Notes under the pieces: model-generated | Told to the model about the DNA's origin: nothing | Databases searched by the model: none | What the model saw: only the letters and a program-made list of their open reading frames with translations | Made by a program: the position numbers and the translations under genes | Shown: positions 17,902 through 24,610 of the stretch, piece by piece | Layout: each line of letters begins with the position of its first letter | Numbering within the stretch: the stretch's first letter is position 1 | Origin: a virus | Direction: 5' to 3' (one strand) | Length of the DNA stretch: 37,785 nt | IMG/VR virus record: IMGVR_UViG_3300048015_000010 | Span: 1-37,785 of that record

Positions 17902-19457
17902 TGAAGCCTCCATTTTCCATTGACGATGATGATCAACTGGCGCTTGCCATCCGCGTGAAGTACGCAGTGCGCGTTGAGCCAGGAACTCGGGCCGCTATTG
18001 TACTCAAGCCTGAGCCTGGTAGAAGTACCAACTTGGTAGCAACCTTCTTCAATAGCTGGTGAATGACTGTGCCCGATGATGGATCGTACTCCGATCCGAC
18101 GTAGGTTCTTGGCGGATCCCCTTGAACCGTTTGGACCACGGTCGCCGTGCATCCCGAGTTCCACGCCTCCTAACACGAACGATTCGTTGCCTCCAAGACA
18201 CCTGAACCGAGGGTCCGGTTGCCGCAGCTTGAACCAGTGCGGGAACGGGCTCGGGTACTCAGTGCCGCCTGGCCCCATCTTGGTATCGCGGATCATGGCC
18301 CAGGCTGTGGCAAGATAGAACTCCGCGTTAGTCGGGTCGCTGCGCCAGTCGGTAGAGATCACCCAGCGTCGCAAGAAGTCATCGTGGTTCGAACTCACGA
18401 TGATAGACATCACGTCGGGCGGAGTCTTCTTGGTGACGTGATCTACCGCTCGAAAAACTTCTTCTTTAACCCGGTCCGCACCAGCTTGGCGCTTAGCGAA
18501 AGAGTTGAAAGGGTTGCCCGCGTGGTGAGGATTAGCGGAATATCCGTCCAAGAGGTCGTGCCAGACGAGATGATGCGGTTCAAGCTGGCCGATAATTTCG
18601 TCTGTCGCAGACTCAACTTTGCTGTCGATAAAGTCCACGTGTGTATCGCCCATAACAAGAGCGAGCGGGCGCGGGGCACGCGTCGCCTTTCCAGGTAGAT
18701 AGCGAGTCTCAAGATCAGTGAAGCTGCCAGAAGCTTTATCATAGTTGACTTGCCTTATATGAAAAATCGGTCCGTCGATCTCGACTATCAAAGCTGCCAG
18801 GGCGTGATGGAACTCGCCTTTCTTGCCGGCGTTGCTGTCTGTGTAGTTGGGCAGCGTGCAGGCCCCCGTGGTCGTGATGATCTTTGCCATCTTGTTAGAC
18901 GGCGTCGCAATAGACCGCATCGCTAACTTGGTGTGTGCGATGATGGCAGACTCTTGACCTGAGATAGATTCGAACCCTGACAGCGGGTCGCTCGCTGTCG
19001 GCTGAGTTTTGATATCGCCCAACAGCAACAAGTTCTTGTTCATCAGGCGCCGCGCGTTGTACAAGAACGGCTCGACTTCTTTGGCCCAGAGTTCCAGGTT
19101 CATTTGGGATCCGGTCCAGCGCGAAGTAGGGTTTTTGTACCTGATCGGCACGACCAGCAACTCGGCGTCGAGGGCTTGGCGGGCTGTCTGCAAACACTCC
19201 CAGAACTCTTTGTGCACCGGCGTCGCGTTCTGCGCAGCCGTGATGATGAACGTCTTGGCGCCGGGTCTGATCGGCCGCTTGAACACTACGGGGCGCTTCG
19301 CAACGTCCCCCTTTTTATTGGTCATAGGGCCGTCCGGATTCGTAGTTGAGGAACAAAAAACTTCAAGCGGTCGACACTCCCAGCGGATCCTGCCACTGGG
19401 CGCTTTGCCGTGCTTCTGCAGCGGCCGTCCGCATTTTTTGCAGTTAGGTCTTGTCAC
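17898..19457 (-). CDS. Metallophosphoesterase with N-terminal zinc ribbon, 519 aa
   Basis: The C-terminal half is a calcineurin-like metallophosphoesterase: MGDTHVD (Asp271, His273), SSNHDDF (Asn357, His358), a His in GMHGDRG (~434) and GHSHSP (~461). The N-terminal ~35 residues contain a Cys4-type ribbon (CKKCG near 6-9, Cys28, Cys35). Residues ~65-250 are a separate region of unknown fold (FIITAAQNATPVHKEF, NLLLLGDIKTQP) resembling a nucleotide- or nucleic-acid-handling module. It may act as a phage phosphodiesterase or exonuclease; the substrate is unknown. The start is the GTG at 19455-19457, overlapping the upstream gene by 14 bases, with no strong Shine-Dalgarno. An internal ATG at codon 45 is a less likely alternative because it would remove the ribbon. 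Confidence 0.85.
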   Translation of the reverse strand: MTRPNCKKCGRPLQKHGKAPSGRIRWECRPLEVFCSSTTNPDGPMTNKKGDVAKRPVVFKRPIRPGAKTFIITAAQNATPVHKEFWECLQTARQALDAELLVVPIRYKNPTSRWTGSQMNLELWAKEVEPFLYNARRLMNKNLLLLGDIKTQPTASDPLSGFESISGQESAIIAHTKLAMRSIATPSNKMAKIITTTGACTLPNYTDSNAGKKGEFHHALAALIVEIDGPIFHIRQVNYDKASGSFTDLETRYLPGKATRAPRPLALVMGDTHVDFIDSKVESATDEIIGQLEPHHLVWHDLLDGYSANPHHAGNPFNSFAKRQAGADRVKEEVFRAVDHVTKKTPPDVMSIIVSSNHDDFLRRWVISTDWRSDPTNAEFYLATAWAMIRDTKMGPGGTEYPSPFPHWFKLRQPDPRFRCLGGNESFVLGGVELGMHGDRGPNGSRGSAKNLRRIGVRSIIGHSHSPAIEEGCYQVGTSTRLRLEYNSGPSSWLNAHCVLHADGKRQLIIIVNGKWRLQ

Positions 19458-19692
19458 GTGTCACTTTGATGCCGGCCGCTTTGCGGGCTGCGGCTGTGGC
19501 TTTCTTGTCGACAATGGCACGCCAGAAGATCCGCCCGTTCTCGAACATATACTCCGTGTGGTGGACCAGTCCGCAGTCGCAGCACTCGGTTATTTCTGGA
19601 GAGCCGAGCAGGTACCACACGTTCTCGTGCATCTGGATGAACCCTTTGACCGGGCCAGCCTGCATGGGCTCGGGTGTTTTCTTGCGGCTCAC
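19444..19692 (-). CDS. Small Cys/His phage protein, 82 aa
   Basis: The start is a GTG overlapping the upstream stop as GTGA (19689-19692), with GGGAG eight bases before it. The middle of the protein has ECCDCGLVHHTEY, a compact Cys/His cluster likely to bind a metal, between a strand-rich N-terminus and a basic C-terminus (KKATAAARKAAG). This CDCGL-V-H pattern recurs in small phage proteins of unknown function. No enzymatic role is suggested. Confidence 0.75.
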   Translation of the reverse strand: MSRKKTPEPMQAGPVKGFIQMHENVWYLLGSPEITECCDCGLVHHTEYMFENGRIFWRAIVDKKATAAARKAAGIKVTRDKT

Positions 19693-20354
19693 TTCTTAGG
19701 CTCCCAATACTGGCAAGTGCGCACTTCGCACCAGCCCCTACACAGAAACCCGGGGCGCGGCGGGAAGTTTTCCTGGTCGTGCGCCGCCTGGTACGCCGAG
19801 ACTCGTGGCAACATGCGAGACCAGAACTCTGGGACTTGCTGTGCCATCATGGTCTCCTTGGTGATCTGCTTGGACTTGACCCACAGGAACGCGTGGGTGA
19901 TCTGCTCAAGCTCCGGTGCCAGGTGGAACGTGACCGCGCTGTTCAACTGCAACTGCGTGAAGTCGTCTTTGACTTTGCCGGTCTTGTAATCGAACTGCAC
20001 CGCGCTCTTGCCGTTGATAATCGTCAGGTCGGACTTGACTCTGAGCCAGGCGTCTTTGGCGAACCACTCGACGGGCTGCCACTGTGCGTTCAGTGCGATC
20101 TGCTGCTCGATGATCTTCTCACCCGGCGCGTTCTTGAGGGACTTGAGAGTCGGTTCCCAGTGCCGCATATGCAGCGGCAGCGGATCCCCGGACTTGACGT
20201 ATAGCTCAGCGGCCTTGTGCCACGCCTTGCCGTATGCCATCTCCTCGGACTCTTTGAACGGGATGGTCTTGGCAACACTCTCGTTCCAATACTTGCGCGG
20301 GCATTGTTCATAGCTCGTGATGCGCGAATAGCTCCACGCTACTTGTTTGCTCAA
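19689..20354 (-). CDS. Cas4/RecB-like PD-(D/E)XK nuclease with four-Cys (Fe-S type) signature, 221 aa
   Basis: The start is the TTG at 20352-20354: AGGAG lies six bases upstream and the codon overlaps the previous stop as TTGA; a longer in-frame reading to 20417 lacks such support. An N-terminal SYSRITSYEQCPRKYW motif supplies the first Cys. The nuclease core follows: GKAWHKAAE, EQQIALN, the Asp in VKSDLTII, and the DYKTGK active-site lysine strand. The C-terminal CRGWCEVRTCQYW gives three more cysteines, the arrangement that binds a 4Fe-4S cluster in Cas4, AddB and related nucleases. Likely a DNA exonuclease for recombination or host DNA degradation. No cas1, cas2 or repeat array accompanies it. 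Confidence 0.88.
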   Translation of the reverse strand: MSKQVAWSYSRITSYEQCPRKYWNESVAKTIPFKESEEMAYGKAWHKAAELYVKSGDPLPLHMRHWEPTLKSLKNAPGEKIIEQQIALNAQWQPVEWFAKDAWLRVKSDLTIINGKSAVQFDYKTGKVKDDFTQLQLNSAVTFHLAPELEQITHAFLWVKSKQITKETMMAQQVPEFWSRMLPRVSAYQAAHDQENFPPRPGFLCRGWCEVRTCQYWEPKK

Positions 20355-20617
20355 TGGACTCTCCTGTGGCGATACACGCACACGTACTCTGTCCGGTACT
20401 CGATCACGGGACTGCACCAGCAGTCTTCATGCGGCTCGTGGGGCGCCGCCTCCGGTATGTTCACATGCAGGCACGGTAGCCCGCTGGGCCAGTCGGAGGG
20501 TTCCGCCTCGCCCATGGCTCCGATGAACCGGGCTCGGCGCAGGCAGCGTTCCAAGGTGTTTTCGTTGCTGCTCTCGAACTCGGTCAAGTACGGCTTCTCG
20601 GTCGATGTCGATGACAT
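20351..20617 (-). CDS. Small phage protein with CWC motif, up to 88 aa
   Basis: The C-terminal half (WPSGLPCLHV, HEDCWCSPVIEY) matches small phage proteins built around a D-C-W-C-x-P motif that probably bind a metal. Its stop overlaps the Cas4-like start as TTGA. The start is uncertain: the frame is open to an ATG at 20617, but the ATG at 20513-20515 (54-aa product) fits the usual length of the family better. The longer form overlaps the neighbouring 121-aa gene by 191 bases in another frame. Third codon positions are GC-rich across the whole frame. Confidence 0.65.
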   Translation of the reverse strand: MSSTSTEKPYLTEFESSNENTLERCLRRARFIGAMGEAEPSDWPSGLPCLHVNIPEAAPHEPHEDCWCSPVIEYRTEYVCVYRHRRVH

Positions 20618-20792
20618 GGCACACCCAGTTGAATGATCCGACGGTTGTGGCAGTACTCTTGAACCAGAGCGTTGCCCTGCGTGATAGCGTTTCGGCGTCC
20701 TCGGCGTTGGACACCAAGTCTGATATGCCTTGCTGCAACACTGCTGCCCACAGTGTCCTGTACTGATCTAGTTCGGGGAGGTCGAAGTTCAA
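20427..20792 (-). CDS. Small conserved phage protein (WF-x-S / GSF-x-WVC type), 121 aa
   Basis: The start is the TTG at 20790-20792, overlapping the lipoprotein stop as TTGA. The first ~80 residues have the recurrent phage pattern AVLQQGISDL, LWFKSTATTVGSFNWVCHVIDID, REAVLDRV. The last ~40 residues overlap another coding frame, are low-complexity, and may carry little function of their own. Role unknown. The family is usually found in early regions of phages and was recognised by its WF...GSF-W-C core, not by any function. Confidence 0.65.
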   Translation of the reverse strand: MNFDLPELDQYRTLWAAVLQQGISDLVSNAEDAETLSRRATLWFKSTATTVGSFNWVCHVIDIDREAVLDRVREQQRKHLGTLPAPSPVHRSHGRGGTLRLAQRATVPACEHTGGGAPRAA

Positions 20793-21046
20793 TTGTTTGC
20801 GGCCTCTTGCCCGGGTTCAAGCGTTGGACAATAGACCTGCTTGTTGGCCTTCGCGTTGAGCAATACCGCCATGTCGGCCATGGTGAATATGCACACACTC
20901 TTGAGGAGAGTGCATTCGTTGGCAGCAGCTATGGTTTCAAGAGAGATCGCGCACCGCTTCAGGTCGGACACAGGCTGAGCGGGCGGAGTGGCGCCGCAGC
21001 CGGCGAGAATGAGAAGGCTACTTAGCATCGCCGTAGCTCGCACCAT
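20789..21046 (-). CDS. Small phage lipoprotein, 85 aa
   Basis: A short positive N-terminus and hydrophobic stretch (AMLSSLLILAGC) end in a lipobox LAGC with Cys17 as lipidation site; the mature part is ~69 residues with four further cysteines that could pair in the periplasm. The ATG at 21044-21046 has GGAG seven bases upstream and overlaps the end of the polymerase gene by 29 bases. A membrane-anchored periplasmic protein is expected. It could be an Rz1-like spanin or a superinfection-exclusion lipoprotein, but no Rz partner overlaps it, so neither is supported beyond the lipobox. Confidence 0.8.
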   Translation of the reverse strand: MVRATAMLSSLLILAGCGATPPAQPVSDLKRCAISLETIAAANECTLLKSVCIFTMADMAVLLNAKANKQVYCPTLEPGQEAANN

Positions 21047-22919
21047 GATTCATCTCCACTGCGATAGGTAGGTTGGGCATCCAGTCTACCTTCTTTGTCA
21101 TCTCCGACTCAATAGCCGGCTTGACTTTTTCGACCAAAGAACTCGGCACCGCGAACACCAACTCGTCATGAACCTGGAGGGCCGCCGGTATGTTCATAGC
21201 CGCCAGCCTGGTCTCGGCGCCCGTAGCAATGATGCGGGCCAGGGCTTGGCAAATGTTCTCCAAGAAGCTGCCGCCCCAGATCCGGTTGCCGTCTTGCCAC
21301 TCCAGTACGTCGTCGCTGTCCAGGGCTTTGAACTTGCGCGACCGGAAGTACAATCCCTCTGGGCCGAGCGCGATGTCCGGGTAGGTGATCGGCATTCCGT
21401 TGGGCAGGATGATTCGTTCGTGCACGAACGCCAGGTTGTTCCAGATGTGCATACCCGACGGGTTGACCATGAACCGCCGTGCCAACGAGTCCAGCATATC
21501 CCAACACTCTTTGATCTTGGGGAACGTGGTCCGGTACAAATACACGATACGCCGGGCTTCCGTGGCGTCCATATCGATGCCTTCTTCCAGCATCTTTGCC
21601 AGGAACTTCTTCCAGCCCATGCCGTAGCCGAGACCCAATATACAAGTCTTGCCGACGAACCGTTCGGTCGGGTGATCCTTCTTGTTGACCGGGTACCCAT
21701 AGATCAGGCTCGCGAACCAGGAATAAATATCCTCGCCGCGTGCGAACTTCTCTACGAGATCCCACTGCCCTGCGAGCGTCGCGACTAGGCGGGCTTCGAT
21801 GTTAGAGAAGTCGGCGGCTACTATCGAGTAGCCATCCTGCGCAACCAGCGCAAAGCGTAAGTGTCCCTTCTTCAGCTTCTTCGTAGCCTTGTCCCATTCG
21901 ACACGAGGTAAGTTCTGGAGATTTATCTTCTCGTCGCCCGAGAAGCGGCCCGTGTGCGCTCCATAGTAAACCATCGGAACAGGGAGTAGTCCATCCATAG
22001 TGTTGTGCAAATCTAATAATCTTCGCAGTCTCGCCTGCTCCAAGCTCGACGACATGATAAGTTTTGCGCGACATAGTTCTCTCACTGCCGGGTTCGGATG
22101 AATCAACATGTCCTTCATGCCAGGATCGTTCTTGGCAAATGCGTAGGTCGGCTTGCCTTTCGGGTTCAGCTTCATCGGCACTTCGACGTTGAGGCTCTCA
22201 AGAACCTTGGCGAACTTGTCGCGAGACTTGAGTTGATCAACGGCCACGCCATACTTGCTCTCGATCCTGGTGAGTAACTCATGGCGCTCAGCGTCAAGAG
22301 CGTGCAGCCTCTCGACCAGCTTGGCGCCATCTAGTCTGAGCCGGGGCCGCAGGTATTTTTTGATCGTAGCGTCGACGATCTGCTGTTCTTCTTGAGGCAG
22401 AATCCTGTTCAGATGCTCGGCGATCCCCCACGCGATCTCGGTGTCGACGCAGCAGTACGCTCCGTACTCGGCAAGTTCCTCAGGAACAAGTTGGTCCCGG
22501 TGCTTGCCCATCATTTTGAGTACGGTCTTGCCCTTGGCCTGTAGCTTTAGATGCGTACCAATAGCATCGAGAGACGCGCTGCCAGTATGCGGCACAAAAT
22601 GCGGCCGTGATCCGACCATAGTGCATAGATACGCAGCAGGCTTAAAGCCAAAACGCCACTCAAGAATACTACCGTCAAACCTAGCGTTATGAGAGACCAC
22701 GCGTATACGGTTCCAAGGTAGCGTCGCCAAGATTTTCTTCTGTTCATCGTAGCTCCCTGTGAAGAACTTCGCGGGCTGGCCGCCTGTCTTAAGTGAGAAC
22801 CCCATCGACTCGAACCGTGGGTCCATGACGTACTGAGCGTTCTCTAGTTTTTTGAGAGAGTACTCTTGGTCGTAGTAAGACTCGAAGTCCAGCCCGAGGT
22901 CGATCAGGGGTTGTGTCAT
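21018..22919 (-). CDS. Family A DNA polymerase with 3'-5' exonuclease, 633 aa
   Basis: Main phage replicative polymerase. Exonuclease motifs: Asp11 and Glu13 in DFESYY, Asp82 in SHNARFD, and Tyr155-x3-Asp159. Polymerase motifs: the TGRFSGDEKINLQNLPR element (~323-339), motif A in AADFSNIEAR (Asp370), motif B in RFVGKTCILGLGYG (Arg420, Lys424, Tyr432), and motif C in QVHDELV (His584, Asp585, Glu586). All catalytic residues are present, so proofreading and synthesis should both work. There is no 5'-nuclease domain, as is usual for phage versions of this size. The start overlaps the upstream 80-aa gene stop by ATGA. Confidence 0.96.
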   Translation of the reverse strand: MTQPLIDLGLDFESYYDQEYSLKKLENAQYVMDPRFESMGFSLKTGGQPAKFFTGSYDEQKKILATLPWNRIRVVSHNARFDGSILEWRFGFKPAAYLCTMVGSRPHFVPHTGSASLDAIGTHLKLQAKGKTVLKMMGKHRDQLVPEELAEYGAYCCVDTEIAWGIAEHLNRILPQEEQQIVDATIKKYLRPRLRLDGAKLVERLHALDAERHELLTRIESKYGVAVDQLKSRDKFAKVLESLNVEVPMKLNPKGKPTYAFAKNDPGMKDMLIHPNPAVRELCRAKLIMSSSLEQARLRRLLDLHNTMDGLLPVPMVYYGAHTGRFSGDEKINLQNLPRVEWDKATKKLKKGHLRFALVAQDGYSIVAADFSNIEARLVATLAGQWDLVEKFARGEDIYSWFASLIYGYPVNKKDHPTERFVGKTCILGLGYGMGWKKFLAKMLEEGIDMDATEARRIVYLYRTTFPKIKECWDMLDSLARRFMVNPSGMHIWNNLAFVHERIILPNGMPITYPDIALGPEGLYFRSRKFKALDSDDVLEWQDGNRIWGGSFLENICQALARIIATGAETRLAAMNIPAALQVHDELVFAVPSSLVEKVKPAIESEMTKKVDWMPNLPIAVEMNHGASYGDAK

Positions 22920-23158
22920 GGCGCGGGCTTCACCTTCCGGTTCATCAAGTTGCTGGCGCGTAGATCGTCCAACAGCCCACGCAGCACAGCACAGGAAATC
23001 GGGTCAGCTTTGCTGGCGTCCAAGATGATTTCAAGGTGCATCGCATAGAAGAAAGCGTTGTCGCCACGGATGAACGTGCCGGGCCGGTCATCACCGAACT
23101 GCACCGGCCCGGTTTCGACGCGCGTCTCGACAGCGGGCAGCTTGCGAATGTCGCTCAT
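22916..23158 (-). CDS. Conserved small phage protein, 80 aa
   Basis: The central segment VETGPVQFGDDRPGTFIRGDNAFFYA matches a widespread small phage family located next to replication genes; the C-terminal half is an Asp/Leu-rich helix. No catalytic motif or membrane segment. The stop overlaps the polymerase start as ATGA, suggesting coupled expression. A GGTGAG ribosome-binding site lies five bases before the ATG. Function unknown. Confidence 0.8.
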   Translation of the reverse strand: MSDIRKLPAVETRVETGPVQFGDDRPGTFIRGDNAFFYAMHLEIILDASKADPISCAVLRGLLDDLRASNLMNRKVKPAP

Positions 23159-23191
23159 GTAGGCTCACCTATCCGGTTCACAGTTGCGTCA

Positions 23192-23404
23192 CTATCTTTG
23201 AATCTTGCCACGTCTCGGTACTCCTCTCCAGCCGCCACGCTTTTTGTGGGACCGGGGTTTGTCAGTTGGTATGCCTTTGAGTTGGCACGATATGATCTCT
23301 AGGATCGCTTTGTGGCCGCGCATTTTACTCGCCGCAGGGATCAAAGCAATCTGCGCGTCCAGTTCTTCTGGCGAGTAGCGGTCCCGCTTACGCCCACTCT
23401 GCAT
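23192..23404 (-). CDS. Small basic phage protein, 70 aa
   Basis: Start taken at the ATG 23402-23404, which overlaps the upstream gene end by 17 bases; the frame stays open to 23428. The protein is Arg/Lys-rich, especially at the C-terminus (KKRGGWRGVPRRGKIQR), and has a YSPEELDAQIALIPAA helix. A nucleic-acid contact is plausible from charge alone. No family recognised; no strong Shine-Dalgarno, so reinitiation after the upstream stop is likely. Confidence 0.65.
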   Translation of the reverse strand: MQSGRKRDRYSPEELDAQIALIPAASKMRGHKAILEIISCQLKGIPTDKPRSHKKRGGWRGVPRRGKIQR

Positions 23405-24209
23405 AGCGAGACCACGTGGCGTAGTCAAGATACTGCACTGTGGTTTCTGCCAACGCGGGTTTGTTGAGGCCAGACAGTAAGTGCCCTTTGCTGACTTGCA
23501 ATAACATCTTGTCGATGTTTTCTTTGGGATAGGGCGCCCACTCGAACGGGACGGTTGACGAGCGTTTTTGTTCTTCGAACGCTTCGCGCTGTGCTTGCGG
23601 CAGATACTGCATCAGGTCCGGCACCATGCGTTTGATCTGGCCGGCGGTCTTCGCCATCGTGAATATATCCGTGAGCGTACGGCTGGCAAGCCGTAACTCG
23701 TCATACATTTCGGCTGTCATGTTCATCCACTCGATGAACTCCATGCCCTTATCGGCGCCCAAGTGATGGCAAATATGCCCAGGAGTCAAGTGCAGCGTCG
23801 CGTGCTTGGAGGTAGAGTTTTTGCACAGCGTCACCCACTTCACGATGTCGGTATTTCTGCGGATATCTGGGATAAACCCAAAGCATTGCTGTATGTGCCC
23901 TTGCGCAGCGCGTGCATTGTCGACCGGCCCAATAGAATCTATCTGGATCAGCGCACTGACAGCCCGCGTGCCCTGTGTGACTGTCAGTCGGGGAGAGGTA
24001 TCGATTCCCGAACCACCCGGAACGATGCCAAACTTAGCGAGTTTCCTATACCCCTCGGTTAGCTCAGTCGGGAACTGCCCGTTCCACATGTTCACGAACT
24101 GCTCGCGGTCTTTCAGTGGAAACTCCACGAACCTGACCACGTTATCAAGCAGGCCCCGAAGTTGACTGAGGGATTCTTCTTTGGCGCTGTTACTTAGTCG
24201 CGTTGTCAT
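23388..24209 (-). CDS. Unknown phage protein of the VWA neighbourhood, 273 aa
   Basis: Start at the ATG 24207-24209, with AGGAG ten bases upstream; the longer reading to 24248 begins before that site. The protein has no low-complexity region. Its middle holds an HATLHLTPGHICHHLG segment rich in His, then EFIEWMNMTAEMYDELRLASRTL, a helical stretch. The His cluster could bind metal, but no HExxH or HD pattern is complete. It sits between the small membrane gene and the polymerase group. Function not recognised. Confidence 0.75.
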   Translation of the reverse strand: MTTRLSNSAKEESLSQLRGLLDNVVRFVEFPLKDREQFVNMWNGQFPTELTEGYRKLAKFGIVPGGSGIDTSPRLTVTQGTRAVSALIQIDSIGPVDNARAAQGHIQQCFGFIPDIRRNTDIVKWVTLCKNSTSKHATLHLTPGHICHHLGADKGMEFIEWMNMTAEMYDELRLASRTLTDIFTMAKTAGQIKRMVPDLMQYLPQAQREAFEEQKRSSTVPFEWAPYPKENIDKMLLQVSKGHLLSGLNKPALAETTVQYLDYATWSRYAEWA

Positions 24210-24495
24210 CGGCGCGGATCTCCTGTTTGGTGTCCATGTTCTCGACAACGGCTTCGACGCCGGCGGCCTTCAGGTTGTTCATGAGTTCCTTCACGAACTT
24301 GTTCATGTCCAAGTCGGGCAGGCGCTCATGAATCATGTGCATCATGATGGCGTTGATCTTGGACGTGGCCTCGCCCGCGCAGCGGGCGAGATTGTTGAAG
24401 GCCCGACGTGCGCGCTTTCTTTCATAGTGCTTGCCGGTCAGATACCCCGCGCCCGACGACAAGAACACTGCCAACACAAAGTCAATCTCGTTCAT
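24190..24495 (-). CDS. Membrane-anchored small protein, 101 aa
   Basis: An N-terminal hydrophobic segment (FVLAVFLSSGAGYLTG) is followed by a strongly basic HYERKRARR stop-transfer and a soluble helical domain (INAIMMHMIHERL, FVKELMNNLKAAGVEAVVE). Predicted single-pass, N-out/C-in. GGAG lies six bases before the ATG. The stop overlaps the 273-aa gene by 20 bases; the start overlaps the 42-aa gene by 14. A cytoplasmic partner domain tethered to the inner membrane is expected; function unknown. Confidence 0.75.
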   Translation of the reverse strand: MNEIDFVLAVFLSSGAGYLTGKHYERKRARRAFNNLARCAGEATSKINAIMMHMIHERLPDLDMNKFVKELMNNLKAAGVEAVVENMDTKQEIRADDNATK

Positions 24496-24610
24496 GTATA
24501 TCTCCTAGTAAGAACTCTGATACCAAGCCTATCAAGACAGCCCCCAAAGCCACCCCGTCATTGTTCGTAACGATGGCGACCACGGCGATGCAGGACAACG
24601 CTGTTCTCAT
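24482..24610 (-). CDS. Tiny hydrophobic membrane protein, 42 aa
   Basis: A 42-codon frame whose ATG (24608-24610) overlaps the VWA gene stop as ATGA and whose stop lies inside the next gene start. It begins MRTALSCIAVVAIV and continues with GVALGAVLIGLVSEFLLG, so two short hydrophobic segments separated by TNND dominate it. It fills a gap that would otherwise be 111 bases. Coupling by ATGA on one side and overlap on the other support translation. Function unknown; a small holin-like or regulatory membrane peptide cannot be excluded. Confidence 0.6.
   Translation of the reverse strand: MRTALSCIAVVAIVTNNDGVALGAVLIGLVSEFLLGDIHERD

Noticed and set aside
19350-19457. N-terminal Cys ribbon of the metallophosphoesterase considered as a remnant of an IS1-type transposase.
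   Set aside because: It is in frame with the catalytic domain, no other transposase sequence or terminal inverted repeats are present, and such ribbons are common nucleic-acid-binding modules.
20789-21046. Lipoprotein considered as an Rz1 spanin of a lysis cassette.
   Set aside because: No overlapping Rz-type gene, endolysin or convincing holin is adjacent; it sits between polymerase and small early genes.
24482-24499. AGGAGATATACATG resembles the T7 gene 10 leader used in expression vectors.
   Set aside because: The similarity is limited to an ordinary strong ribosome-binding site in the context of a phage gene; no vector sequence flanks it.
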